DNA from: CALHKP01 sp963558075
GTDB lineage: Bacteria; Bacillota; Clostridia; Peptostreptococcales; Anaerovoracaceae
DNA: 36,835 bases
Direction of reading: 5' to 3'
NCBI GenBank assembly: GCA_963558075.1
Contig: CAUWFN010000002.1
Coordinates: 1 to 36,835, forward strand
A program made the translations under genes and the position numbers. Of the stretch, positions 15,124-23,790 are shown one piece after another. Under the pieces are notes generated by a model. It saw nothing but the letters and a program-made list of their open reading frames with translations. It was not told the DNA's origin and did not search any database. Every line of letters begins with the position of its first letter. Position 1 is the stretch's first letter.

Positions 15124-15822
15124 ATGCACAAAATATTAATAGCAGAAGACGATAGAGACATTGTAAAAGTTCTCGAACTTTATCTTAACAATAACGGTTT
15201 TGAAACAGTTGTTGCTTCTGATGGCGAAAAGGCCGTTGAAATAATAGAAAATGATGATATAAGCCTTGCTCTTTTAGATATCATGATGCCCAAGAAAGAT
15301 GGATATGCGGTTGCAGAATATATAAGAGAAAATAGACCAGGTATTCCAGTTATCTTCCTTACTGCAAAAAACGATCCGAGCGAGGTTGTTCTCGGTCTTG
15401 ATATCGGAGCTGACGATTATGTAACAAAGCCTTTTAATCCTCTAGAGGTAATTGCAAGAATCAAATCAACGATAAGACGATGTGAGATTCTCAAGGACCC
15501 ATCAGGGGAGGGTGGAAATGTAATTACAGCAGGAAATATTGCCCTAGACAAAGATAAGATGGAAGTCAGAAGAGGTGAAGAAAGGATTCCTCTAACTGTC
15601 ACAGAGTATAAAGTACTTTACTGCCTAATGCGAGAACCAGGAAAGGTTTTCACAAAAAAGCAGATATGCAGTTTTGTTTACGGAGGAGATTACCTAGAGA
15701 CAGATGATAACTCACTGACTGTCCACATATCAAAGATACGAAGCAAGCTTGAAACAGACTCTTCTGAACCGGAGTATATCAAGAATATAAGAGGATTGGG
15801 ATATAAATTTGAAAAGAGATAA
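15124..15822 (+). CDS. OmpR/PhoB-family response regulator
   Basis: A 232-residue transcription regulator driven by phosphorylation. The receiver domain (1-120) has the acidic pair in EDDRD, phosphoacceptor Asp52 in LLDIMMPKKDG, Thr80 in FLTAK and Lys102 in TKPFNP. Residues 130-232 form the winged-helix effector domain with LTVTEYKVLYCLMREPGKVFTK-type sequence and an RGLGYKFEK end. Its last bases overlap the start of the sensor kinase gene by 14 bases, so the two are translated together. The target genes and signal are unknown; hppA upstream is separated by a terminator and need not be related. Confidence 0.93.
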   Translation: MHKILIAEDDRDIVKVLELYLNNNGFETVVASDGEKAVEIIENDDISLALLDIMMPKKDGYAVAEYIRENRPGIPVIFLTAKNDPSEVVLGLDIGADDYVTKPFNPLEVIARIKSTIRRCEILKDPSGEGGNVITAGNIALDKDKMEVRRGEERIPLTVTEYKVLYCLMREPGKVFTKKQICSFVYGGDYLETDDNSLTVHISKIRSKLETDSSEPEYIKNIRGLGYKFEKR

Positions 15823-17434
15823 AAAAGGAAAAAGGGTAAAGGGTAGATTTGCTACTGTTATAATTACAAGATACATTATTTTTTCTGTTATAATGCTGAT
15901 TTATGGCTTTATAATGCTTAATATGCTTGTACTAAGCTATGCGACACCTAGAAGTAACGTACAAGTAGAGAAGCTTGCAAAAGAGTATTCACGAAAGCAT
16001 CTTAAGTCTTATGCATCTGTAAACATCAACAGCTATCTTGGAGAAAACTCAAATGTTCAGATTCTAAACGAAAAAAAAGTTGTAATTTACAGTAATGATA
16101 AGAGATTTCTTGGTAATACATTTACAGACGAAGAGCTTTCGATGATTGCAGACTATAATGATCACATGATAGTTAGCATATTTGAATATACAGATGAAAA
16201 CGGCAAAAATCTCAGGCTAATAAGTATAGAACACCATGAGAGACGAAAGGATCAGGATACAAAGGTGTTTATCGTAGACGACAATCTGAATATCGTGTAC
16301 ACATCAGAGGCAATAGAAATCAAAAAGCTTACGAGCAGAGAGTACAGCGTTATAAGCGAAACAGCCAAAAACAAGTTCTCGTTTTCTAAGATTGATTTTG
16401 AGGATGCAGATGGTAAGGTTCGTACGATGATAACATACAGTCCTAAGGGCTACAAGGCAAGTGTCAGCAGACTTTATGAGACTGCTGTTCACATCATATT
16501 TGAATTCGGCCTTTTGTATATCGCAATTTTGATACTATTTAGCTACTGGCTATACAGAAAGCTCTACACGCCGTTTGATCTACTTAACAAGGCCATGTAT
16601 GAGGTAAAAATAGGAGGAATAGGCCATGTTGTAGAATACAGCGGTCCTAAGGAATTTGTTGATATTATAGACCAGTTTAATGAAATGTCTACATCGCTTT
16701 ATGCGGCAGAACAGGAAAATATCAAGTTATCGAAAGAAAAGAAAAAAATAATATCTGACATCTCTCATGATTTGAAAACTCCTATAACCGTGATTCAAGG
16801 CTATTGCAAGGCTCTTGTAGATGGCATGGTCCCAGAAGATGAGTATGATAAATATCTGTCACTTATAGAAAATAAGACGTCACAGCTTAACACTTTAATA
16901 AACGAGTTTCATGAATATGTTCTCATGGACAGAAGCGACTATAGCCTGACATTTGAGAAAACGGACATCGGAGAGTTTATAAGAGCTTATTTTGCCGATA
17001 ATTTCGAGCAGTTTGAGTTCATGGGGTATGAGCTGGAAATTGACATACCTGATAGACCATTTTACTGCAGCATAGACCAAAAGAAATTCCATAGAGTTTT
17101 GGATAATTTACTTGGAAATTTCTTTAAATATAATCCAAAGGGAACTACGCTCTACTGCAGCACCAAATACACTCATGACGAGCTTATTCTTTTGATAGGA
17201 GATGATGGAACAGGAATAGATCAATCCATAAGAGAAAGCATATTTGAACCGCTATTTACAAGCAATGTATCACGAACAAACGATGGCTCAGAGCTTAGCT
17301 CAGGTCTTGGGCTTTCATTTGTAAGAAAGATTATTGAGGCTTACGGTGGCACTATTGAACTGAATCCATGTCCTCCAGACAATTTAAAAACTCAGTTCAT
17401 AATCAGAATCATTGCAGATGAAGAGAAAAGATAA
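15809..17434 (+). CDS. Membrane sensor histidine kinase paired with the upstream regulator
   Basis: A 541-residue sensor kinase. A positively charged N-terminus leads into membrane helix 1 (about 22-44). An extracytoplasmic sensor of about 180 residues follows, with no domain I recognise, then helix 2 (about 230-252) and a HAMP linker. The dimerisation domain carries phospho-acceptor His320 in DISHDLKTP. The ATPase domain has the N box (Asn433, Asn437), GDDGTGI and GLGLSFVRKI. The start is a TTG overlapping the regulator gene; GAGGA lies 13 bases before it, and the next in-frame Met would fall inside the first helix, so TTG is preferred. Only the orientation signal, not the ligand, can be inferred: an external cue. 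Confidence 0.92.
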   Translation: MKRDKKGKRVKGRFATVIITRYIIFSVIMLIYGFIMLNMLVLSYATPRSNVQVEKLAKEYSRKHLKSYASVNINSYLGENSNVQILNEKKVVIYSNDKRFLGNTFTDEELSMIADYNDHMIVSIFEYTDENGKNLRLISIEHHERRKDQDTKVFIVDDNLNIVYTSEAIEIKKLTSREYSVISETAKNKFSFSKIDFEDADGKVRTMITYSPKGYKASVSRLYETAVHIIFEFGLLYIAILILFSYWLYRKLYTPFDLLNKAMYEVKIGGIGHVVEYSGPKEFVDIIDQFNEMSTSLYAAEQENIKLSKEKKKIISDISHDLKTPITVIQGYCKALVDGMVPEDEYDKYLSLIENKTSQLNTLINEFHEYVLMDRSDYSLTFEKTDIGEFIRAYFADNFEQFEFMGYELEIDIPDRPFYCSIDQKKFHRVLDNLLGNFFKYNPKGTTLYCSTKYTHDELILLIGDDGTGIDQSIRESIFEPLFTSNVSRTNDGSELSSGLGLSFVRKIIEAYGGTIELNPCPPDNLKTQFIIRIIADEEKR

Positions 17435-17444
17435 TAAAAGGCAC

Positions 17445-17480
17445 AAAAAAATCCCCTCTCCGATAGGAAAGGGGATTTAA
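17445..17480 (-). terminator. Terminator of the crotonase gene, shared with the converging kinase gene
   Basis: AAATCCCC (17449-17456) pairs with GGGGATTT (17471-17478) and the stem extends inward. On the minus strand seven T follow, a strong terminator for the crotonase gene. On the plus strand the tail is AT-rich but has few T in a row, so it is weaker for the kinase gene. Confidence 0.88.
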
Positions 17481-17485
17481 AATTC

Positions 17486-18262
17486 TTATTTATTCTTGAA
17501 TTCAGGAGCTCTCTTGTTTAGGAACGCTTCCATTCCTTCTTTCTTATCTTCTGATCCGAAAGCTGCTGTGAATGTTTCGATTTCGAATTTGCTTGCTGAC
17601 TTCATGTCCATATCGTATCCGTTATTGATAGCAGTCTTAGCTGTAGCAATAGCAATAGGAGCCTTAGAAGCGATAGTCTTTGCAACTTTTTCTGCTTCTG
17701 CAATAAGTTCTTCTGGAGCAACTACCTTTTCAACAAGACCGATTCTGTAAGCTTCTGCTGCAGGAATCATTTCTGCTGTCATGATAAGATATTTAGCCAT
17801 GCCTTTTCCAACTAGTCTTGCAAGTCTCTGAGTTCCGCCGAATCCTGGGATGATTCCTAGACCTACTTCTGGCTGACCGAATTTAGCTTTTTCTGAAGCG
17901 ATTCTGATGTCACATGCCATTGAAAGTTCACATCCACCGCCTAGAGCAAATCCGTTAACTGCGGCGATAACAGGTTTTTCGATTGCTTCAATAAGGTTCA
18001 TAACCTTGTGGCCTTCGATCATCATTTTGCGTCCTTCAAGGGCGTTCAGTTCGTACATCTGAGCGATATCAGCGCCTGCTACGAATGCTTTGCCTTCTCC
18101 TGTAAGGATAACAGCTTTTACTTCGTCGTCTTTTTCGATTGCTGTGAATACATCATAAAGTTCACCTAGAACATCCATGTTTAGAGCATTCATTGCTTTT
18201 GGTCTGTTGATTGTAACATAACCGATACCGTCTTTTACTTCGTATTTGATATTTTCGTACAT
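17486..18262 (-). CDS. crt: Crotonase, probably 3-hydroxybutyryl-CoA dehydratase
   Basis: An enoyl-CoA hydratase-fold enzyme of 258 residues, the length of clostridial Crt, which makes crotonyl-CoA from 3-hydroxybutyryl-CoA on the way to butyrate. The oxyanion-hole segments AFVAGADI (about 59-66) and NGFALGGGCEL (103-113) are intact. Both catalytic glutamates are present: Glu112 in GGCELSMACD and Glu132 in GQPEVGLGIIPG. AAAGGATGA precedes the ATG. Unusually for butyrate producers, it is not in a bcd-etfBA-hbd-thl operon but alone between a terminator and its own promoter. That promoter carries a Rex-like site, which supports an NADH-linked fermentation role. Another short-chain enoyl-CoA hydratase specificity cannot be excluded. 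Confidence 0.9.
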   Translation of the reverse strand: MYENIKYEVKDGIGYVTINRPKAMNALNMDVLGELYDVFTAIEKDDEVKAVILTGEGKAFVAGADIAQMYELNALEGRKMMIEGHKVMNLIEAIEKPVIAAVNGFALGGGCELSMACDIRIASEKAKFGQPEVGLGIIPGFGGTQRLARLVGKGMAKYLIMTAEMIPAAEAYRIGLVEKVVAPEELIAEAEKVAKTIASKAPIAIATAKTAINNGYDMDMKSASKFEIETFTAAFGSEDKKEGMEAFLNKRAPEFKNK

Positions 18263-18294
18263 TTTAACTCATCCTTTCTGCTTGAAAATGTTCC

Positions 18295-18312
18295 TTGTTA
18301 ATAATATAACAT
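18295..18312. promoter_or_regulatory. Rex-like operator over the crotonase -10 element
   Basis: TTGTTAATAATATAACAT matches 12 of the 14 fixed positions of the Rex consensus TTGTTAANNNNTTAACAA, with full identity in the left half. It covers the -10 hexamer of the crotonase promoter, the right place for repression. Rex is the NADH-sensing repressor of fermentation genes in Firmicutes, including crt operons in clostridia. No rex gene is in this window. Confidence 0.65.
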
Positions 18313-18331
18313 TATTGTCAGAACATTTCAA
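18303..18331 (-). promoter_or_regulatory. SigA-type promoter of the crotonase gene
   Basis: On the minus strand, TTGAAA (18326-18331) and TATATT (18303-18308) have a 17-base spacer. The -35 lies inside one arm of an inverted repeat, TTGAAAATGTTC (18282-18293) with GAACATTTCAA (18321-18331), whose other arm falls just after the expected start of transcription. Confidence 0.8.
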
Positions 18332-18365
18332 CCCTACTTGATATTTTCTATTGAATGAATATTTT

Positions 18366-18989
18366 TTATATATCATCAGAGTATATTATTAGAAGTCTTC
18401 CCTTATCAAAACTGATGCGTCCATTACCTGAAACAAACTCGTTACTGACCCCAAGAGAAGTGGAGTTATCAAGCTCATAGCCCGAAAGCTCATATTTTAA
18501 ATTCTCGATTGTCACATTTGAAGCTGAACTACCATAACTTATGATTCCTATATATTTATATCCAAGGTCAGAAATCGTGTGCATGCCAGGGTCAAGCATA
18601 AAAACGTAGTTCTGTCCGTCCATCAGTGCTACATGGCGATTTGGGCATGTATATTTTGATAGAATTCCGAGATTTCCCATAGTATGATCAAAGCGGCCTC
18701 CAAGCCCGCCAAGAATATCTATATAGTCACAGCCCATGTTAACTGCGGCCTCAAGGGCAGCCTCGCTGTCTGTCATGTCTTTTTCGCATGGGAGCACGCG
18801 TATATTAGTATATTCTTCCTTTTTAGGCAGGGCTGATGAATCATAGTCGCCTATTAGATAGTCAGGTTTTATGCTAAGCTCCTTTGCTCTTACATATCCT
18901 GCGTCGGCGCATATAACCATATCGTAGTCATCTCTAATTTTTAGCTTATCTTGATTCTCTATGTGTGCTGTTATAATAAGTGCTTTCAT
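18366..18989 (-). CDS. thiN: Thiamine pyrophosphokinase
   Basis: Converts thiamine and ATP to thiamine diphosphate and AMP. The 207-residue protein has the family landmarks in order: ICADAGYVRA (27-36), IGDYDS (46-51), the acidic EKDMTDSEAAL (69-79), GGRFDHTMGN (97-106) and a C-terminal beta domain with SLGVSNEF. The ribosome binding site is poor: GGAAG lies about 14 bases from the ATG. In many Firmicutes thiN follows rsgA and rpe; here it stands apart, between the crotonase gene and a divergent DUF975 gene. I saw no TPP riboswitch upstream. Confidence 0.92.
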   Translation of the reverse strand: MKALIITAHIENQDKLKIRDDYDMVICADAGYVRAKELSIKPDYLIGDYDSSALPKKEEYTNIRVLPCEKDMTDSEAALEAAVNMGCDYIDILGGLGGRFDHTMGNLGILSKYTCPNRHVALMDGQNYVFMLDPGMHTISDLGYKYIGIISYGSSASNVTIENLKYELSGYELDNSTSLGVSNEFVSGNGRISFDKGRLLIIYSDDI

Positions 18990-19012
18990 TAAAATTTCTT
19001 AATCTTCCTTTG

Positions 19013-19051
19013 CAATTAATTAATTGTAATTTCTACCATATATTATATAAT
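19013..19051 (+). promoter_or_regulatory. Promoter of the DUF975 gene with a 14-bp palindrome at the -35
   Basis: TTGTAA (19024-19029) and TATAAT (19046-19051) have a 16-base spacer. The perfect palindrome CAATTAATTAATTG (19013-19026) overlaps the -35 and also lies in the leader of divergent thiN. A second palindrome, ATGTGCACAT (19069-19078), sits just downstream. These could be operators, but the region is very A+T-rich, so chance symmetry is possible. Confidence 0.55.
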
Positions 19052-19134
19052 ATATGTATATGTCTAAAATGTGCACATATTAATATATGTATAAGATTTG
19101 ACACAAAAAAATGATTTTAAGATTGGAGATTATT

Positions 19135-20103
19135 ATGAAAGTACAGTTTAATGAAGATTATTCGACGGTCAGAGCTATGGCCAGAGAGGCTCTGAAAGGT
19201 AAATGGCTAACTGTAGTGCTGGCTTTTATGATTTACAATGTTATGACGGTTGCAATTCCAAGCCTCCTCAGTGTACTTCTGCCGCAGGCTACGATTTCAT
19301 ATGATGCATATGAACTTGCATTTGGAGTACCTTTATCTCTATCGGCTGTAGAAACTCTGTATTCATTAATTCTGGCAGGACCGTTTTCTATGGGACTTGC
19401 AATATACATGCTGAGATTTTTACGCGAAAGAAAAGCAAATTTATCAGCTTTGTTTGAGGGATTTGAATTCCTACTTAAGGCATTTGCCCTTCAGTTTATG
19501 ATTGATCTTTTCATATCCTTATGGACAATGCTATTCATCATTCCTGGAATCATAGCAGGATTCAGATATTCACAGGCATTCTTTATTCTTGCAGATGATC
19601 CAAAGAAGGGTGTTATGCAGTGCATCAGAGAATCCAAAGAGCTTATGTACGGAAACAAAGGACAGCTGTTTGTACTTCAGCTTACATTTATAGGCTGGAT
19701 GATACTTGCTCAGATTCCTATTCAGTCATTCTTTGTATATAACACTAATATTACAGCATCAACTTCAGAGCAGATTGCCGCTGTAATTGCAAATATAGTA
19801 ATAAGCATTCCACTGTTTATTGTAAATGCGTACATGTTCACATCGCAGACATTCTTCTACGAAATTATCACAGGTCATCTGGTTCAGCAAAAACAAAATG
19901 ACAATATGAATTTTGGCGGATTTGATGATTTTGGATCAAATAGACCTAACACAGGCAATGACTTTGGAGCTGAAGATAGCAATAGCTCTATGACTTATAT
20001 ACCTGTTATCCCAGAAGAAAATGATGATGCTGAAGAAGAAAAAGATTTTGAAAGTCCAAGCATAAATGATGCCTGTGACACATCGGATTCAGATCAAGAA
20101 TAA
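19135..20103 (+). CDS. DUF975 family integral membrane protein with acidic C-terminal tail
   Basis: A 322-residue membrane protein of unknown function. The N-terminal part up to about residue 245 has several hydrophobic helices and the DUF975 pattern: WLTVVLAFM near the start, GPFSMGLAIYMLRFLR, LFIIPGIIAGFRYSQAFFILADDP and CIRESKELMYGNKGQLF. The last 70 residues are polar, strongly acidic and probably disordered, with an FGGFDDFGSN and FESPSINDACDTSD composition that is not part of the usual domain. The start at 19135 is preferred over an upstream in-frame ATG at 19111 because GGAG lies at the right distance. It is monocistronic, with its own promoter and terminator. Confidence 0.85.
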   Translation: MKVQFNEDYSTVRAMAREALKGKWLTVVLAFMIYNVMTVAIPSLLSVLLPQATISYDAYELAFGVPLSLSAVETLYSLILAGPFSMGLAIYMLRFLRERKANLSALFEGFEFLLKAFALQFMIDLFISLWTMLFIIPGIIAGFRYSQAFFILADDPKKGVMQCIRESKELMYGNKGQLFVLQLTFIGWMILAQIPIQSFFVYNTNITASTSEQIAAVIANIVISIPLFIVNAYMFTSQTFFYEIITGHLVQQKQNDNMNFGGFDDFGSNRPNTGNDFGAEDSNSSMTYIPVIPEENDDAEEEKDFESPSINDACDTSDSDQE

Positions 20104-20121
20104 ATAAAGAACAAAATTTTA

Positions 20122-20163
20122 AAGCCGGACGAAAGAAGAAAGCTTCTTGTCCGGCTCTTTTTT
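20122..20163 (+). terminator. Rho-independent terminator of the DUF975 gene
   Basis: AGCCGGAC (20123-20130) pairs with GTCCGGCT (20149-20156), and AAG/CTT pairs extend it inward. CTTTTTTT follows. The converging rluD-type gene ends 16 bases beyond and may share the structure. Confidence 0.9.
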
Positions 20164-20178
20164 ATGATTTTGATTTCA

Positions 20179-21087
20179 TCAGCTATTTCTTAGCTTCTGA
20201 AGTAGATTTTCCATATCATCGGGAAGGGGTGCTGTTACTGTCACAGGCTCACCGCTTATTGGATGGGTGAAAGACAGTCTATAAGAATGTAGAGCCTGTC
20301 TGTCAGGGAAAAGATCCATAGGACCTTCGTAAAGCCAATCACCTAAAAGAGGGTGGCCTATGTGAGACATGTGTACGCGGATCTGATGAGTTCGTCCTGT
20401 CTCAAGCCTTAGCTCTACAAGAGTGTAGCCTGGGCCTTTATCGAAGCGCTCTAGCACTTTGACATGTGTTATTGAGTCATATCCTCGCTCGTCAAAGAGA
20501 ACTGCTCTACGAATGCTTTCGGCATCAGGTCTTCCTATAGGAAGATTAATTGTAAACTCATCTTCCTCGATTATTCCTTTTACGACTGCCTTATATCTTT
20601 TTTCGGTTTTATTTGCTTTCATCTGTTTAGTCAGCTCATCTTGGGCGTGAGAGTTCTTTGCAACTATAAGAAGGCCTGTTGTATCCATATCAAGACGGTT
20701 TACAAATCTAATCTTAAATTGCTGATTTGTGTCAATCATATACTGCATAAGACCATTTGCAATAGTATGCTCCGGATGACCCTTTGTTGGATGTACTGTA
20801 ACCCCGGGCTGCTTGTTTAAGATTAAAAGGTCCTCGTCCTCGTAGGCAGGGTAGAGGGGGATGTTTTCCGGCGGGAAAGTACTTTTCTCTTCCGGAAGGT
20901 TTATAGAAACTGTATCGCCTTCTTTTGCTTTGACCCAGCCCGGCACAGAAACACCATTTAGATATAGGAGATGCTGCTGCTTAACCTTTGTCATAAACCT
21001 AGATGAAAAGCCGTATTTTTGCTTTATTAAATTTTTTAGCTGAATTTCCTCTTCAGCTTTTGTTAGTTTAAATTCGAATTTTGACAT
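20179..21087 (-). CDS. Pseudouridine synthase, RluA/RluD family
   Basis: Isomerises uridine to pseudouridine in rRNA or tRNA. The 302-residue protein has an S4-like RNA-binding N-terminus (about 15-65, with a LYLNGVSVPGWVKAKEGD turn) and the catalytic domain with NKQPGVTVHPTKGH and RLDMDTTG, where Asp133 is the catalytic residue. RTHQIRVHM and GDWLYEG complete the family pattern. The open frame starts 18 codons earlier, inside nadK, but GAGGT before ATG 21087 and the normal N-terminus argue for the shorter form. It starts only seven bases after the nadK stop. Several RluD-like paralogues usually occur per genome, so the exact target site is not assignable. Confidence 0.9.
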   Translation of the reverse strand: MSKFEFKLTKAEEEIQLKNLIKQKYGFSSRFMTKVKQQHLLYLNGVSVPGWVKAKEGDTVSINLPEEKSTFPPENIPLYPAYEDEDLLILNKQPGVTVHPTKGHPEHTIANGLMQYMIDTNQQFKIRFVNRLDMDTTGLLIVAKNSHAQDELTKQMKANKTEKRYKAVVKGIIEEDEFTINLPIGRPDAESIRRAVLFDERGYDSITHVKVLERFDKGPGYTLVELRLETGRTHQIRVHMSHIGHPLLGDWLYEGPMDLFPDRQALHSYRLSFTHPISGEPVTVTAPLPDDMENLLQKLRNS

Positions 21088-21094
21088 ATTACCT

Positions 21095-21904
21095 CTATAA
21101 AAACTTGCTCTTAACTTTTGTCCAGAAATCGTATCCCTCAAATCTCATGAGATTTACCTTTGTTTCTGAAAAAGTAACTTCTATGCTGTCGATTGTATCA
21201 TATGTTGTGTTATATCCGTCGCAAACTACGCTTATTGGCCATGTATGCTCACAGTTGTTGTAGTCAGGTTTAACGCCAAGGGAAAGATCAAATGGAAGCA
21301 AGATGCTTGATGTAAATGATCTATATGCTGTCGTATTCATCGGTGCAATAGGTGTAACCTGAAGAAGCTTTAGACGAGGATCTACGATGCTTCCGCCGAG
21401 AGAATAGTTATATGCCGTGCTACCGGCAGGGGAGGAGATCAAAAGACCGTCTCCGCTGAACCTTTCGATAAAGCTTCCATCGATTGACATATTCAGGTGG
21501 ATTGCGTGGTTTGTTCCTCCTGTAATCACAACCTCGTTAAGACCTACATGCTCAGTAAGAACTCCATCTGATACGACAGCGGCCTTTACTGTTGAAAGAG
21601 TCTGTATTGAGAATTTTCCCTGTGTGTAGTTGAATATAAAATCATCTAACTTATCCGGCATTATTTCCTGGAAAAATCCAAGGTGACCTGTGTTAATTCC
21701 TATGATTGGAATCTGTGGAAAGTCATATTTGTGGATAGCCTCAAGGAAAGTTCCATCGCCTCCTATGCAGACCATAAGCTCAGCGCTTTCGCAAAATTTA
21801 TCTATTACTGTAAATCCGACATTGTCGAGCTTACTTCTAAGCTTTTTGACTGTGCGTTTAGAAGCTTCTGTTTCGTTTGCATGAATAAATATTTTTCTGC
21901 TCAT
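21095..21904 (-). CDS. nadK: NAD kinase
   Basis: Phosphorylates NAD to NADP, the only route to NADP in bacteria. The 269-residue protein has the conserved GGDGTFLEA (48-56), GINTGHLGFFQE (69-80), NE at 123-124 and SPAGSTAYNYSLGGS (158-172), which form the nucleotide site. GGAGAA precedes the ATG. It lies between pepF (17-base gap) and the pseudouridine synthase (7-base gap) in one operon. In clostridia nadK more often travels with recN, argR and a tlyA methyltransferase, so this setting is somewhat different. Confidence 0.95.
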   Translation of the reverse strand: MSRKIFIHANETEASKRTVKKLRSKLDNVGFTVIDKFCESAELMVCIGGDGTFLEAIHKYDFPQIPIIGINTGHLGFFQEIMPDKLDDFIFNYTQGKFSIQTLSTVKAAVVSDGVLTEHVGLNEVVITGGTNHAIHLNMSIDGSFIERFSGDGLLISSPAGSTAYNYSLGGSIVDPRLKLLQVTPIAPMNTTAYRSFTSSILLPFDLSLGVKPDYNNCEHTWPISVVCDGYNTTYDTIDSIEVTFSETKVNLMRFEGYDFWTKVKSKFL

Positions 21905-21921
21905 GTATTTTTCTCCAGTTT

Positions 21922-23721
21922 TTAAATAAGTGATTTCAGTTCATCTACAAGGTCCTTAAACATTTCCATTGCATCGATAACAGGCTGTTTTGAGCTCATG
22001 TCAACACCTGCAACTTTTAGTTCGTCTACTGGGTATGCACTGCTTCCCATTGAAAGGAACTTCTTGTAGTCTTCTACAGCAGGCTGTCCTTCTGTAAGTA
22101 TTCTCTTTGAAATTGCAGTAGCTGCAGAAAATCCTGTAGCATACTGATATACATAATATGCTCTGTAGAAGTGAGGGATTCTGCTCCATTCATACTGGAT
22201 ATAATCATCGTGGCTAATTGCATCACCAAAGTAAAGGCTGTTTAGTCTGTCATATTCGCTGCAAAGCCATTCGGCAGTCAGAGCTTCGCCTGATTCTATA
22301 TGTCTATGAGCAAGAAGCTCAAATTCTGCAAACATAGTCTGTCTAAATACAGTTGTTCTGAATTCCTCTATAAATCTGTTAAGAAGGAACTTCTTCATTT
22401 CTGGATCCTTTTCTTTTCCGAGAAGATGGCGAAGAAGCAGACATTCGTTAACTGTTGATGCAACCTCAGCAACAAAGATAGAATAGTCGCCATAGATGAA
22501 TGGCTGATTTTCTCTTGTGTACATAGAATGCATTGAATGACCCATTTCATGAACAATTGTAAGAACATCCTGTAGCTTGTTTGTATAGTTAAGAAGTATA
22601 TATGGATAGCTGTCGTAGCATCCGAAGCTGTATGCTCCGCTTGTCTTGCCTTTGTTCTCGTAAACGTCAATCCAGCCATCTGAAATACCTTGCTTAACCT
22701 TTGAAATGTAATCTTCTCCGAGAGGTGAGAGTGCCTCATACATAAGGTCAAGAGCCTCATCGAAAGTATACTCCTTTTCTGGCATGTTAATAAGAGGAAC
22801 GTAAACATCGTACATTTTTAACTCATCTACGCCTAGAAGCTCTTTTCGGAGGTTCATGTAATCATGCAGGTATGGTAGATATTCGTGAGTTACCGTAATT
22901 AAATTATCGTAAACAGATTCGGGAATTTCATTTCCAGAAAGAGCTGCATTCCTTGAGCTTTCGTAGTTTCTTATCTTTGATTTGATGCAGTCGTTTTTGA
23001 CGCTGTTTGAATATAGAGCTGCAATTGTGTTAATCTGAGCTTTGTACGTCTCATAAACATGCTCAAAAGCTTCTTTTCTTACGTTTCTATCATAGCTTTC
23101 CATGAAGCTTATATAGTTTCCATGTGTAAGCTCAATTTCCTCTCCGTCTTCGTTTTTTACTTTGCCAAAAGTCATATCTGCGTCGTTTAGCATTGAGAAA
23201 ATATTATTAGATGCTCCTGTAACCTCGCTAAGTTGAGCAAGCAGGTTTTCTTCTTCCTGGGAAAGAATGTGATCCTTTGCCTTGAGAAGGTCATGAAGGA
23301 AGAATTCATATTTTTTTAGTCCAGGATTTTCGTCGATATATCCAAGAATTACATTTTCGTCTGCTGATAGAAGCTCCGGTGTAAAAAAGCTCATCTGTGC
23401 ACCTACATTTGATACTAGGCTTATGCATTTTCCGTTTCTTGCCTGTGATGCTGAATCTGAGTTATCTTCGTCAAGCTTCATCTTGGAAAAAACAAAGAGC
23501 TTTTCAAGTGTTCTGTCAAGCTCATCGCTATCTGTAAGGGCGCTCAGAAGAGTGTCTGCACTTTCTGTAAGCTTACCTTTATATTTCATGAAGTCCTCTG
23601 CAAGCTCTGAAACTTTTGCATAATCTGCATTCCACGCTTCATCGTCTGCATACATAGCTTCTATATTCCATTTATATTTATTATCGATTTCCCCGCGTAA
23701 TTTTATTTTTTTATTTCCCAT
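21922..23721 (-). CDS. pepF: Oligoendopeptidase F, M3 metallopeptidase
   Basis: A cytosolic zinc peptidase that trims oligopeptides. The 599-residue length and sequence fit the PepF family. The zinc motif HEMGH is at 391-395, followed by the downstream glutamate ligand in VAEVASTVNE and the C-terminal ESGEALTAEW and YQYATGFSAATAIS segments typical of the family. AGGAGG lies just upstream of the ATG. It is the first gene of a minus-strand operon with nadK and a pseudouridine synthase. The 69-base gap to divergent murI is A+T-rich and holds TAGTATAA twice, but no promoter I would assign firmly for either direction. Confidence 0.95.
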   Translation of the reverse strand: MGNKKIKLRGEIDNKYKWNIEAMYADDEAWNADYAKVSELAEDFMKYKGKLTESADTLLSALTDSDELDRTLEKLFVFSKMKLDEDNSDSASQARNGKCISLVSNVGAQMSFFTPELLSADENVILGYIDENPGLKKYEFFLHDLLKAKDHILSQEEENLLAQLSEVTGASNNIFSMLNDADMTFGKVKNEDGEEIELTHGNYISFMESYDRNVRKEAFEHVYETYKAQINTIAALYSNSVKNDCIKSKIRNYESSRNAALSGNEIPESVYDNLITVTHEYLPYLHDYMNLRKELLGVDELKMYDVYVPLINMPEKEYTFDEALDLMYEALSPLGEDYISKVKQGISDGWIDVYENKGKTSGAYSFGCYDSYPYILLNYTNKLQDVLTIVHEMGHSMHSMYTRENQPFIYGDYSIFVAEVASTVNECLLLRHLLGKEKDPEMKKFLLNRFIEEFRTTVFRQTMFAEFELLAHRHIESGEALTAEWLCSEYDRLNSLYFGDAISHDDYIQYEWSRIPHFYRAYYVYQYATGFSAATAISKRILTEGQPAVEDYKKFLSMGSSAYPVDELKVAGVDMSSKQPVIDAMEMFKDLVDELKSLI

Positions 23722-23790
23722 TTTATCCTCCTGTGTAGTATAATAATTCTTATTGATTAGTATAACATAAATCTGAAAGGAATAACATAA

